Assembly: GCF_009707545.1 (NCBI RefSeq)
Contig: NZ_WLYK01000003.1
Location: forward strand, 186,001-250,000
Reading direction: 5' to 3'
DNA: 64,000 nucleotides
Source: Nakamurella alba
GTDB lineage: Bacteria > Actinomycetota > Actinomycetes > Mycobacteriales > Nakamurellaceae
Shown here: one piece after another, positions 1-8,089 of the stretch
Layout: each line of letters opens with the position of its first letter
Numbering within the stretch: the first letter of the stretch is position 1
Notes under the pieces: generated by a model
Databases searched by the model: none
Told to the model about the DNA's origin: nothing
Seen by the model: the letters and a program-made list of their open reading frames with translations, nothing else
Translations under genes and position numbers: made by a program

Positions 1-468
1 CCCGCCGACGACGCCGGCCAGGCCGATGATCATGGTGACGACGTTGATCACGATCGCCTGGGTACGTACGGAGGACAGCAGCTCCGGGGTCAGCGCCCGC
101 TCCGGCAGCGCCTGGCACTGCTCGATGAACGACTCGGCGGTGAGCGGTCCGGACACCGACGTCGGCGCCACCGCGGTGCTCGGGACGGCCGTGCCGACGC
201 CACCGACGTAGGTGGTGCACTGCACCACGGCCTTGTCGTACTGCTCCTGGTAGAGCACCGACTCGGACGCCAGCTGGCTGTTCAGCGTGATCAGCACCGC
301 GCCGCCCTGCAGCACGAAGACCACGGCACCGAGCACCGCGAACACGGTGGCGACCCAGATCGTGACCGGCCGAGTGATCGGCTGCCCGTCGTCCTCGGGG
401 GCGACGGGCGCCATGGCCGACGCGAAACTGGACAGCCACGATCTCTTCGGCGCGCCGGGGGACGTCAT
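1..468 (-). CDS. Small membrane protein, C-terminal part outside window
   Basis: Starts at ATG 468 and runs off the left edge, so about 156 residues are visible. It has a cytoplasmic N-terminus of about 33 residues, a long hydrophobic segment at residues 34-60, a polar loop with two cysteines to about residue 130, and the beginning of a second membrane segment at the edge. It lies on the same strand as, and just downstream of, two other small membrane proteins (583-1128 and 1239-1862) and shares their general plan, although its N-terminus lacks their Gly/Tyr/Pro-rich tail. I do not recognise a named family, and no function is proposed beyond a membrane protein. The start is supported by the hydrophobic segment falling immediately after it and by a purine-rich GGTAGGG about 11 nt upstream. 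Confidence 0.7.
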   Translation of the reverse strand, partial: MTSPGAPKRSWLSSFASAMAPVAPEDDGQPITRPVTIWVATVFAVLGAVVFVLQGGAVLITLNSQLASESVLYQEQYDKAVVQCTTYVGGVGTAVPSTAVAPTSVSGPLTAESFIEQCQALPERALTPELLSSVRTQAIVINVVTMIIGLAGVVGG

Positions 469-529
469 GATCGGTGACCCTACCTGCCGGAAGTGTGCGT
501 TCCGGACCGCCCGACCCCCACCCGCTGAC

Positions 530-569
530 GTCCTGCAACCGGTGAGCAACAGCTCACGGGTTGCAGGAC
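530..569 (-). terminator. Hairpin terminator after the 583-1128 gene
   Basis: An inverted repeat has 11-bp outer arms (530-540 and 559-569), one G-G mismatch, a 6-bp inner stem and an AACA loop. It lies 14 nt past the stop of the gene at 583 and before the start at 468. There is no clear U-tract, as is common in actinobacteria. Confidence 0.65.
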
Positions 570-582
570 CTCCGCGAACGTC

Positions 583-1128
583 TCAGCGGTAGACAGCGCC
601 CTTGCGGTAGGCCTTCGAGTCGGCGAAGTACTGGTTGGACTGGGCCAGGTACATGAGCACGATCGCCAGGATGGAGAAGACCAGGGTCACCCAGGTCGCC
701 CATGACCTCGTGGCTGCGACGCTGCCGGCGAAGGAACTGGCGATGGACAGCGCGGACAGCACGGTGAGCACGATCCGGGCCCAGTTCCGCCCGGCCCGCA
801 TCATGAACGCGAAGAACAGGTACAGCGCGAGGAAGACCACCACGACCGCGACCGTGATGGTGCGGGTCACCCGGACCAGGTCGTCGAGCGACATGTTCCC
901 GGTGTTGGTGTCGCGCAACGCATCCCGGATCTGCCGCGTTCCGGCGTCGGTGAAGACCAGGAACACACCGACCAGCGAGACCAGGGCCGCCAGCACGTAC
1001 AGCGCGAAGGCCGCGGTCACCGTGCCGGGGGCCGACGGCTTGGGGCCGGGTCCCTGCGGTCCGCCCTGGTAGTTGCCACCGGGGTAGTTGCCGCCGGAGT
1101 AGGAGGGGTACTGGGGAGGCGTCGTCAT
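583..1128 (-). CDS. Four-helix membrane protein with Gly/Pro/Tyr-rich N-terminus
   Basis: 181 residues from ATG 1128. Residues 1-35 are a cytoplasmic, disordered tail rich in Gly, Pro and Tyr. Four hydrophobic helices follow at about residues 38-60, 92-117, 121-142 and 148-168, with the motif FMMRAGRNWARIVLTVLS between helices 2 and 3. The same motif occurs in the next gene (1239-1862), so the two are paralogues of one actinobacterial family. Function is unknown; many such proteins are annotated only as membrane proteins. ATG 1128 was chosen because upstream in-frame residues are not conserved between the two paralogues. The gene is followed by a strong hairpin at 530-569. Confidence 0.85.
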   Translation of the reverse strand: MTTPPQYPSYSGGNYPGGNYQGGPQGPGPKPSAPGTVTAAFALYVLAALVSLVGVFLVFTDAGTRQIRDALRDTNTGNMSLDDLVRVTRTITVAVVVVFLALYLFFAFMMRAGRNWARIVLTVLSALSIASSFAGSVAATRSWATWVTLVFSILAIVLMYLAQSNQYFADSKAYRKGAVYR

Positions 1129-1238
1129 GTCGCAGAGAGTAACCGCTTGCGCACAGATCCGCAGGTCGATCCGGACAATTCGCAAACTTGGCACAGGACA
1201 GTCACTCCGGCCCGCCGATCAGCGCAGGACCGACCGGG

Positions 1239-1862
1239 TCAGCGCCACATCTGCGCCTGCTTGAAGGCCTTGAACGCGGTGAAGTACTCGCTCGACGGCT
1301 TGAGGTACATCAGCACGATCGCCACGACGGCGATGCCGACGGAGATCCAGTTGATCAGCTGCCCGCCCGTGGCGCTGTACGTCTGGCCGTTGACGGTGAC
1401 CGATGCCCGCGTCGAGAACCCGGACACGATCGCGAGTCCGGAGAAGACCGTCAGCACGATCCGGGCCCAGTTCCGCCCCGCCCGCATCATGAAGGCGAAG
1501 AAGACGTAGACCGCCAGGAAGCCGATCCCGATGATCAGGCCGATGGTCGCGGCCGCGGTGACCACCCCACTGGTGAACCGGTCGGCCCGCGCCAGGTCCC
1601 AGATGTCGCTGTTCATCACGACAATGGCACTGATGATGCTGAGCACGGCACTGACCACGTAAAGGGCGAAGGCCCCCTGCACCGTGCCGGGGATCGCCGG
1701 CTTGGCCGGCGGTGGTCCGCCGACCGGGTAGCCGCCGCCCGGGTACGGCTGGCCCGGATAGGGCTGGCCGTACTGCGGGGCGGCCCCGGGGTAGGGCTGG
1801 CCGTACTGCACCTGCGGCTGCTGTCCGCTGTCTCCGGGCTGGCCGTACGAAGGGGTCGACAT
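1239..1862 (-). CDS. Four-helix membrane protein with YGQPYPG-type N-terminal repeats
   Basis: 207 residues from ATG 1862. The first about 60 residues are low-complexity repeats of YGQPYPG type, then come four membrane helices with the shared motif FMMRAGRNWARIVLTVFSG. It is a tandem paralogue of the 583-1128 product; about 110 bp separate the two genes on the same strand. Gln/Pro/Tyr-rich tails like this are typical of actinobacterial membrane proteins of unknown role. Function is unknown. A role as a small scaffold or stress membrane protein is only a guess. Confidence 0.85.
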   Translation of the reverse strand: MSTPSYGQPGDSGQQPQVQYGQPYPGAAPQYGQPYPGQPYPGGGYPVGGPPPAKPAIPGTVQGAFALYVVSAVLSIISAIVVMNSDIWDLARADRFTSGVVTAAATIGLIIGIGFLAVYVFFAFMMRAGRNWARIVLTVFSGLAIVSGFSTRASVTVNGQTYSATGGQLINWISVGIAVVAIVLMYLKPSSEYFTAFKAFKQAQMWR

Positions 1863-1972
1863 GCCCTCACCGTAGGCAGACATCCGGCGTCCCGCAGCAC
1901 TTCCGTCAGGATCGCCGGACGACGCCGGCGACCGGTCATCCCCCCGGTGCGACGACACGCGACCCGACGACA

Positions 1973-2008
1973 CCGCCGCCGGCCCACGAAGGCGCGGGCC
2001 GGCGGCGG
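1973..2008 (-). terminator. Hairpin terminator after cobA/hemD
   Basis: A perfect 13-bp GC-rich inverted repeat (1973-1985 / 1996-2008) with a 10-nt loop starts 22 nt beyond the stop of the cobA/hemD gene. It separates that unit from the small membrane protein genes on the same strand. Confidence 0.6.
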
Positions 2009-2030
2009 CAGCAGTTGTCAGGTCGGGCGA

Positions 2031-3554
2031 TCAGCGGCGACGCGGGGTCTTCCGCGGCGGCGGCAGCGCACCCTCGGCGCGCAACCGCTCGGCGTGCCCG
2101 ACCAGCGCGTCGACCAGGGCACCGATCTCCGGCACCTCCGGCTGCACGTCCACCCGCAGGCCGAACTCGCGGGCGGTCTCGGCGGTCTTCGGCCCGAGAC
2201 AGGCGACGATGGTCCGCGAATGCGGCTTGCCGGCGATGCCGACCAGGTTCCGCACGGTCGAGGCGGAGGTGAAGCAGACCGCCTCGAAACCGCCGGACTT
2301 GATGGCCTCCCGGGTCGGCGCCGGCGGCGGCGCCGCCCGCACCGTGCGGTAGGCCGTGACGTCGTCGATCTCCCAGCCCCGCTCGCGCAGCCCCTCGGCG
2401 AGGGTCTCGGTGGCGATGTCGGCACGCGGCAGCAGCACACGGTTGACCGGGTCCAGCAGGTCGTCGTACTCCGGGAAGTCGTCCAGCAGGCCGACCGAGA
2501 ACTCCGGCTGCGCGGACACCAGGTCGGGGGTGATGCCCAGTGCCCGCACCGCCTCCGCGGTGACCTCGTCGACGCAGGCGATGCGCACGCCGGAGAACGC
2601 CCGGGCGTCCAGGCCGTACTCGACGAACTTCTCCCAGACCGCCCGCACCGAGTTGATCGAGGTGAACACCACCCACTGGTAGCGGCCGTCGACCAGTCCC
2701 TTCACCGCGCGCTCCACCTGTGCCGGGGTCCGGGGCGGCTCGACGGCGATCGTCGGCACCCGGTCCGGGATGGCGCCGTGCCCGCGCAGCAGGCCGGCCA
2801 TCTCGTCGGCGGAGTCGCGGGTCTGCGGGATCAGCACGCGCCAGCCGTACAGCGCGCGGGACTCCCACCAGGACAGCTTGCTGCGCTGGGCCGCGCCGCC
2901 ACCGACGGCGACGACCAGCGGGCCGGTCAGGTCGCGACCCATCCCGTCCAGGCCGGCCAGGGTGCCGTCGACGGTGCGCTGCGACGGCAGCGACGTCCCG
3001 GCCGTCACCGAGGCCGGGGTCTCGGCGGCGACGCCGGCCTCGGCCAGGGACGCCGCGGTCTCGGCCAGGTGGCCGACTCCGGCATGCAGCAGCAGCGTGC
3101 CCGGCGCACCGGCCAGGGTGGCCCAGTCGGAGACCGACCGGACGTCCGCGACGGTGTGCACGGACCCGACCGGGATGCCGGCGTACCCGGCGGCGGCGGA
3201 GGTGACCGCGATGCCCGGCACCACGTCGAACGGCACCGAGGTACGGGCGACCGCCTGCAGTTCCTTGACCACGGCGTCGGCGGTCAACACGTCGCCGGCC
3301 ACCAGCCGGACCACGGTGGCGCCCGACTTCGCCGACGCCACCATCGATTTCGCGACGTCCGCGGCTTCACCCAGGGCGGGCTGCACCTCGGCCGATCCGG
3401 CCATCGCGACGATCTCCGCGGGTACCTCGGGGTCCGTCACCACGATGCCTGCGGATCGGAGCACCTCGGTCGACCGGACCGTGAGCAGTCCGGGATCCCC
3501 CGGTCCGGCCCCGACGAAGACGATCCGGCCACCGCTCCTGCGAGTGCGGGTCAT
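2031..3554 (-). CDS. cobA/hemD: Fused uroporphyrinogen-III methyltransferase / uroporphyrinogen-III synthase
   Basis: 507 residues. The N-terminal half (about 10-245) is an SUMT-type tetrapyrrole methylase domain with the GAGPGDPGLLT motif. The C-terminal half (about 255-490) is a HemD-like uroporphyrinogen-III synthase that closes hydroxymethylbilane to uroporphyrinogen III. It closely resembles the mycobacterial Rv0511 protein, including a basic tail after LPPPR. The second SUMT motif, normally GDPF-V-FGRG, reads GDVLTADAV here, so the methyltransferase half may be inactive or altered; the mycobacterial form is similarly divergent. ATG 3554 is preceded by GGGAAGGAG. Upstream on the same strand lies rex, but hemA and hemC are not between them. 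Confidence 0.93.
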   Translation of the reverse strand: MTRTRRSGGRIVFVGAGPGDPGLLTVRSTEVLRSAGIVVTDPEVPAEIVAMAGSAEVQPALGEAADVAKSMVASAKSGATVVRLVAGDVLTADAVVKELQAVARTSVPFDVVPGIAVTSAAAGYAGIPVGSVHTVADVRSVSDWATLAGAPGTLLLHAGVGHLAETAASLAEAGVAAETPASVTAGTSLPSQRTVDGTLAGLDGMGRDLTGPLVVAVGGGAAQRSKLSWWESRALYGWRVLIPQTRDSADEMAGLLRGHGAIPDRVPTIAVEPPRTPAQVERAVKGLVDGRYQWVVFTSINSVRAVWEKFVEYGLDARAFSGVRIACVDEVTAEAVRALGITPDLVSAQPEFSVGLLDDFPEYDDLLDPVNRVLLPRADIATETLAEGLRERGWEIDDVTAYRTVRAAPPPAPTREAIKSGGFEAVCFTSASTVRNLVGIAGKPHSRTIVACLGPKTAETAREFGLRVDVQPEVPEIGALVDALVGHAERLRAEGALPPPRKTPRRR

Positions 3555-3654
3555 GGCCTGCTCCTTCCCTGTCCGGGGGCGGCGACGGGCCACTCCCCCG
3601 GTGCGTGTTGCCGGCCCCGCGGGACCGACCTGGGTGATGTCGCGCGGCGAACGG

Positions 3655-4326
3655 TCATCCGCCCACCGCTCCCGAGCTCCGACGGGTCTCGTGGAACGCC
3701 AGGATCTGCAGCTCGAGAGCGAGATCGACACGGCGCAACTGCACCTCAGGCGGTACGACGACCACCTCCGGCGCGAAGTTCAGGACCGACCGCACACCGG
3801 CGCGCACCAGCGCGTCGGTGACCTGCTGCGCGGTGCCCTCGGGGGTGGCGACGACCCCGATGGTGATCGCCCGGTCGCGGCAGACCGGGACCACATCGGC
3901 GATGTCGTGCACCTCGAGGTCACCGACCCGGGTCCCGATCACCTCGGGCGAGGCGTCGAAGAGGGCGGCGATCTCCAGTCCGCGGCCGCCGAACCCGGCG
4001 TACCGGGCCAGCGCCCGGCCCAGGTGCCCGATCCCGACCAGTGCGACCGGGCTCGCCAGGTGGGTGCCCAGTGCACGACGGATCTCGTCGGCCAGCCCGG
4101 CGATGTCGTAGCCGACACCGCGGGTGCCGTGGGAGCCGAGGAAGGAGAGGTCCTTGCGGAGCAGTGCCGCGTTGACGCCGGCCAGTTCGGCCAGCGTCGA
4201 GGAGGAGATGACGCCGGAGGCAGCGGTCCCCGGGGCGGTCAGCGCGCGCAGGTAACCGGCGAGCCGGCCCACCGTGGCTTCGGGCAGGTCACGGCCCGCA
4301 GTGCCGCCGATCTCCTGCCCAGTCAT
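3655..4326 (-). CDS. rex: Redox-sensing transcriptional repressor Rex
   Basis: 223 residues. The N-terminal winged helix (about 20-90) contains the Rex signature RKDLSFLGSHGTRGVGYD. The C-terminal Rossmann domain carries the dinucleotide motif VGIGHLGRAL (about residues 100-110). Rex represses respiratory and fermentative genes when NADH is low and releases DNA when the NADH/NAD ratio rises. In streptomycetes rex heads the hemACD operon; here it lies 100 bp upstream of cobA/hemD only. ATG 4326 is preferred over an upstream ATG at 4362 because it begins the conserved part. No clear Rex operator was found upstream. Confidence 0.95.
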   Translation of the reverse strand: MTGQEIGGTAGRDLPEATVGRLAGYLRALTAPGTAASGVISSSTLAELAGVNAALLRKDLSFLGSHGTRGVGYDIAGLADEIRRALGTHLASPVALVGIGHLGRALARYAGFGGRGLEIAALFDASPEVIGTRVGDLEVHDIADVVPVCRDRAITIGVVATPEGTAQQVTDALVRAGVRSVLNFAPEVVVVPPEVQLRRVDLALELQILAFHETRRSSGAVGG

Positions 4327-4575
4327 GCCGCGCCACCTGGAGTTGTCGGGCGGGCCCGTCACGGACCCCGCCGCTGCCGCCGTGACTCGGATGTGCTATC
4401 CGGTCACGCTGGGGCAACCCTAGCCAGACGAAAGAGCTCTGACCAAACTGCGCATGGGACATCCTTCCCACGGACTGGGACGTCGCCGGAAGTTCACCGG
4501 TGGTGCACCCGCCGGACCACCGCCCGGCCGGACGCCGACACCGGCCGTCGGCCGGTCGGCCGGACGGGCGAAAGG

Positions 4576-4848
4576 TCAGGCCAGGGCGGCGACCACCCGG
4601 ACTGGGACCAGCTGGTGGTAGCCGACGCACCGGCCGTCGACCAGCAGCGCAGGCACCATGTCGCCCCATTCGGCGCGCAGTTCCGGATCGTCGTCGACGT
4701 CGATCTCGCGCCACCCCACACCCACCGGCGCCGCCGCCGCGGCCAGCACCGCGCGGGCCTCGGCGCAGAGGTGACAGTCGCGCCGGGTGAGCAGCACCAC
4801 TCCCTGTGCCGTCGGGTCGGGCAGCTCCACCCCGCGGTCAGCGGCCAT
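4576..4848 (-). CDS. Glutaredoxin-like thiol protein
   Basis: 90 residues with a thioredoxin fold of the short glutaredoxin-like (DUF836) type. The redox motif is CHLC near residues 25-28, within the conserved context LLTRRDCHLC, and a cis-Pro equivalent occurs in the VPALLVDG segment. It matches the Rv0508-type gene next to hemA in mycobacteria, so its place beside rex and hemD is the ancestral one. The ATG overlaps the stop of the upstream adenylate-forming gene (TGATG), which suggests translational coupling. The substrate is unknown. Confidence 0.85.
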   Translation of the reverse strand: MAADRGVELPDPTAQGVVLLTRRDCHLCAEARAVLAAAAAPVGVGWREIDVDDDPELRAEWGDMVPALLVDGRCVGYHQLVPVRVVAALA

Positions 4849-6827
4849 CAGAACAGGTCCTCGTCGCCGTCCTGGGCTCCCCGTTTCGGTCCCGAGGACA
4901 CACCGGGCAACCGCGGAGGCGCCGCCGGAACACCGCCGCCGGTCGCCGCCGGACCGGCCTTGTCCGCGACCGGACCGGCCTTGCCGCCGGCCTGACCGGG
5001 AGCCGGGTCGGGGTGTCCCGGGGCGGGGTCGGCGGTGCGGTCGGCCACGGAATGCAGTGGGATGGCGCCGCCGTCCGGCACCAGCGCGCGGACCGCCGCC
5101 CGGTCCACCCGGCCGAGCGGTGTGCGCGGCAGGCGGTCGAGCAGCACGTAGCGGGCCGGCCGCTTGAACACCGGCAACCGGTCGGCGACGTACTCGTCGA
5201 GGTCGTCCTGGGTGGGACGGGTGCCGCGCTGGGCGACGAGCACGGCGACCACCTGGTCACCGACCCGGCCCGGTGCGGAGACGACCGCCGCATCCCGGAC
5301 GTAGGGGTGCCCGGTCAGCACGTCCTCGATCTCGCGCGGGTACACGGTGAACCCGGCGACGCCGATCGTCTCCGCCGCCCGGTCGACCAGGTGCAGGTCG
5401 CCGGTGTCGTCCAGGTAGCCGAGGTCGCCGGTGACGAACCAGCCGTTCTCGTCCGGCCCGTCGGCGCCGTCCGGCCAGTACCCGGCGAAGAGGGTGGGCC
5501 CGCGCAGTGCGATCCGGCCGACCTCGCCGTCGGACACCACGTCCACGAGCTGGTCATCGGCGGCGGCCACCAGGCCTTCGGCCGCCGGATCGGTCGGTTC
5601 GGTGGACGCGTTGTCCTCGTCGGCGGGCGCCTGCTCCGCATCGGCACCAGGCTCCGCCGCCCCGGTGCTCGTCCCCTCGGACTCGACCTCCGGCTCGCCG
5701 TCGTTCTGCCGCTCGGTCTCCGGCACCTCGGTCGCAGCCGGGTCGACGTCGGGAAGGGGTTCCGGATCCGGTGCCGGTTCCGGCTCGACGACCACCCGGC
5801 CGAGCTCGTCAAGGTCGTCCTCGGTCACGATGCGCAGCTCGACCCCGGGCACCGGCCGGCCGACGGACCCGGGACGGGGCGCGGCACCCATCAGCGAGGT
5901 CGCCACCACCGACGCCGACTCGGAGATGCCGTAGCCCTCCCAGACGGTCAGGCCGGTGTGCGAGCGGATCGCGGAGAAGTCCTCGGGGTCGAGGGGCGCG
6001 GCGCCGGAGGTCAGCAGCCGGACGGAGGCCAGCGAACGCTCGACGTTCGCCGCGCCCTCGAGCCGCCGGTACAGACCGGGGGCCGCGGGCACGACGGTGA
6101 CCCGCTGCGCACGGACGGTGGCCAGCACCACGTCGATCCAGCCACCGGCCGCTCCGGCGTCCGGCGGGAACTGCGGCAGGACGGCAGCGCCACCGACCGC
6201 GGTCAGCGGCAGGAACCCGGTCACCCAGCCGGCGAGGTGGTGCAGCGGCAGCACCTGGATCGCCCGGTCCTCGGACCTGAGGCCGAGCCGCGGCGCTCCC
6301 AGGATCCCCTCGACCGCGGCGAGCACGGCGCGGTGCGGGATCATCACCGGCCGCTCCCCCGCCGCCCGCGCCAGGACGGCGAGATCCTCGCCGGAGGCGC
6401 CGTTCTCGACCCGGTGGTCGGACCCGTGCCACCAGGTGGCGAGATCGGCGGCGTCCAGCCGGACCAACCCGTCGACCGGTTCCCCGACCGCCAGCACCGC
6501 ACCGGTGCGCGCCGCCACGGCGGCCAGTTCGTCGGCGGAGGTGCCGGGCGGCTGCGGGACCGCGACCAGACCGGCCCGGGCCACCGCGAACAGGGTCAGC
6601 ACGATGTCCGCGCCCGTGGGAAGCGTCACCATGACCCGGGCGCCGGAGGGGTGCCCGAGTGCCATCAGCGCCGCCGCCCCGGCGTCCACCGCCCGGTCCA
6701 GGGCCGACCAGGTGCGGTCCGGCCCGTCACCGATCAGCGCAGGTCGGGACGGGTGCGACCGGGCGGCACGACGGAGCAGGTCGGCCACGTTCCCGGAGCC
6801 GGCGGTGCGGTCGTGCGAAGAGCTCAT
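4848..6827 (-). CDS. Degenerate AMP-dependent synthetase (acyl-CoA ligase-like), probable pseudoenzyme
   Basis: 659 residues with the overall plan of the ANL adenylate-forming family. Recognisable parts are VMIPHRAV (about 165), GYGISESA (about 318), TGDLGYLDD and a C-terminal subdomain ending with PLGRVDR. Two hallmark elements are lost: the phosphate-binding TSGTTGxPKG loop reads LARAAGERPV, and the catalytic lysine of the usual PxGK motif is arginine. An acidic Glu/Pro-rich insertion of about 80 residues (about 345-430) sits between the active-site core and the hinge. The C-terminal about 60 residues are Pro/Gly/Ala-rich. It overlaps the downstream glutaredoxin-like gene and is divergent from the HAD gene. 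ATG 6827 places the normal start of the fold within about 10 residues. A classic fatty-acyl-CoA ligase activity is doubtful. Confidence 0.8.
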   Translation of the reverse strand: MSSSHDRTAGSGNVADLLRRAARSHPSRPALIGDGPDRTWSALDRAVDAGAAALMALGHPSGARVMVTLPTGADIVLTLFAVARAGLVAVPQPPGTSADELAAVAARTGAVLAVGEPVDGLVRLDAADLATWWHGSDHRVENGASGEDLAVLARAAGERPVMIPHRAVLAAVEGILGAPRLGLRSEDRAIQVLPLHHLAGWVTGFLPLTAVGGAAVLPQFPPDAGAAGGWIDVVLATVRAQRVTVVPAAPGLYRRLEGAANVERSLASVRLLTSGAAPLDPEDFSAIRSHTGLTVWEGYGISESASVVATSLMGAAPRPGSVGRPVPGVELRIVTEDDLDELGRVVVEPEPAPDPEPLPDVDPAATEVPETERQNDGEPEVESEGTSTGAAEPGADAEQAPADEDNASTEPTDPAAEGLVAAADDQLVDVVSDGEVGRIALRGPTLFAGYWPDGADGPDENGWFVTGDLGYLDDTGDLHLVDRAAETIGVAGFTVYPREIEDVLTGHPYVRDAAVVSAPGRVGDQVVAVLVAQRGTRPTQDDLDEYVADRLPVFKRPARYVLLDRLPRTPLGRVDRAAVRALVPDGGAIPLHSVADRTADPAPGHPDPAPGQAGGKAGPVADKAGPAATGGGVPAAPPRLPGVSSGPKRGAQDGDEDLF

Positions 6828-6894
6828 CGCTGCACGATAGCGTCGCGGCGGCATCGCTAGGCTGACAGTCCGAGCACGTGCGGAAGGAGGTGCG

Positions 6895-7788
6895 ATGACC
6901 GGCAGCCGGACCGGACAGTCCCGGGAGGAACTGGCACGCGCCGAGCGCGCGGGCGAGGCCTCCGCCGAGGCCGCCTACCAGGCCGAACAGGCCGGCACCG
7001 AGCGCCTGGCCCCCGGCACGGATCTCACCGCCGCGGCCTTCTTCGACGTCGACAACACGATGATGGCCGGGGCCTCCACCTTCCACTACGCACGTGGACT
7101 GGCCGCCCGGAAGTTCTTCACCACCGGCGATCTCGCGCGGTTCGCCATCCGTCAGGTCAAGTTCCGGATCGGTGGGGAGAACGCGGGCGACATGACCTCG
7201 GCGCGCGAGGAGGCGCTGTCGTTCGTGGCCGGTCGGCAGGTCGCGGAGATCGTCTCCCTCGGCGAGGAGATCTACGACGAGCTGATGGCCGACAAGATCT
7301 ACCCGGGCACGCGGGAGCTGGCGCAACGGCACCTGGACGCCGGGCAGCGGGTCTGGCTGGTCACCGCGACGCCGGTCGAACTGGCGCAGATCATCGCCAA
7401 CCGACTGGGCCTGACCGGCGCGCTGGGCACCGTCGCCGCGACCGAGAACGGCACCTACACCGGGCGTCTCGTCGGCGAGCTGCTGCACGGCAAGGCCAAG
7501 GCCGCCGCGGTGCGCGCGCTCGCCGCGCGCGAAGGGCTCGACCTGCGCCGCTGCACCGCCTACTCGGACTCGATCAACGACGTGCCGATGCTGTCCGTCG
7601 TCGGCACCGCAGTCGCGGTGAACCCGGACGCGCAGCTCCGGGACGTCGCACGCCGCCGCCGCTGGCAGGTCCTCGACTTCCGCACCGGCCGCAAGGCCGC
7701 CCGGATCGGCGTGCCCTCCCTCCTCGGTGCAGGGGCCCTGGGCGGGGCGGTGGCCGCGGGCCTCGCCGTCCGCCGCCGCTACCGCTGA
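6895..7788 (+). CDS. HAD-IB phosphatase, SerB1-like
   Basis: 297 residues. The HAD nucleophile motif I is FFDVDNTMM (about residues 43-51), motif II is the VWLVTATP segment, and the aspartates of motif IV lie in [12 protein letters not shown]. It belongs to the SerB-like HAD-IB group that mycobacteria carry as Rv0505c. Such enzymes dephosphorylate small phospho-metabolites; whether phosphoserine is the substrate cannot be told. The N-terminal about 35 residues are a charged Ala/Glu-rich helix and the C-terminal about 25 form a possible membrane anchor ending in Arg-rich residues. The start has an excellent ribosome site (GGAGGT, 5 nt before ATG). Confidence 0.9.
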   Translation: MTGSRTGQSREELARAERAGEASAEAAYQAEQAGTERLAPGTDLTAAAFFDVDNTMMAGASTFHYARGLAARKFFTTGDLARFAIRQVKFRIGGENAGDMTSAREEALSFVAGRQVAEIVSLGEEIYDELMADKIYPGTRELAQRHLDAGQRVWLVTATPVELAQIIANRLGLTGALGTVAATENGTYTGRLVGELLHGKAKAAAVRALAAREGLDLRRCTAYSDSINDVPMLSVVGTAVAVNPDAQLRDVARRRRWQVLDFRTGRKAARIGVPSLLGAGALGGAVAAGLAVRRRYR

Positions 7789-7792
7789 CGTC

Positions 7793-7944
7793 GACATGGC
7801 GAGCTGGCGCTCGCGGGCCGTCGGTCCCCGGAGGGATCCCGCGTCCTGCGCTTCTCGCCTCTGCTCGTCCCTCGCGACGGCTGCGATGCTCGACCGCACG
7901 ATCCCGGGACCAACGACCGGACATGTCGAGCTGGCGCTCGCGGG
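7793..7944. repeat. 25-bp direct repeat pair bracketing an inverted repeat
   Basis: The unit GACATGKCGAGCTGGCGCTC plus five further bases occurs at 7793-7817 and 7920-7944 with one difference. Each copy can itself fold as CGAGC-TGGC-GCTCG. Between them, GGTCCCCGG near 7823 and CGGGACC near 7905 form an imperfect inverted repeat, so the whole 152 bp resembles a small palindromic mobile repeat. Confidence 0.6.
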
Positions 7945-7961
7945 TCGCACCCGACCCCCCG

Positions 7962-8064
7962 GCGCGATGATCAACTTCGCCTGCGCGTACGAACTCGTCG
8001 ACTCCTGTCCCAGCAGTCACAGAAACGCTGTGATCCCACGCGTCGGCGAAGTTGATCATCGCGC
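7962..8064 (-). repeat. 82-bp palindromic element family, copy A, with 20-bp terminal inverted repeats
   Basis: Read on the minus strand, 8064-7983 is an 82-bp core that aligns without gaps to copies at 24502, 58007 and 59120. The core begins GCGC, has GATCAACTTC near position 8 and GACGCGT at positions 21-27, and ends GTACGCGC. This copy alone carries an extra arm (7962-7982), giving perfect 20-bp terminal inverted repeats (7962-7981 / 8045-8064). It sits between two convergent genes. Confidence 0.75.
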
Positions 8065-8089
8065 GGGCAGGGGGGCGGCGGCGGGCGGG

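Larger units (their letters stand above)
7789..8089. other. Convergent intergenic region holding two repeat structures
   Basis: These 301 bp lie between the 3' ends of the SerB1-like and PlsC-like genes. They contain a 25-bp direct repeat (7793-7817 and 7920-7944, one mismatch) that brackets an imperfect inverted repeat, followed by a 103-bp palindromic element at 7962-8064. No supported coding sequence is present. Confidence 0.7.

Noticed and set aside
1188-3821. Very long plus-strand open frame opposite cobA/hemD and the membrane genes
   Set aside because: It is an antisense shadow of well-supported minus-strand genes, with composition typical of GC-rich reverse frames.
4392-4407. TGTG...TCAC upstream of rex as a Rex operator
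   Set aside because: The half-sites do not pair at the spacing of known Rex sites (TGTGAA-N4-TTCACA) and the inner bases differ.
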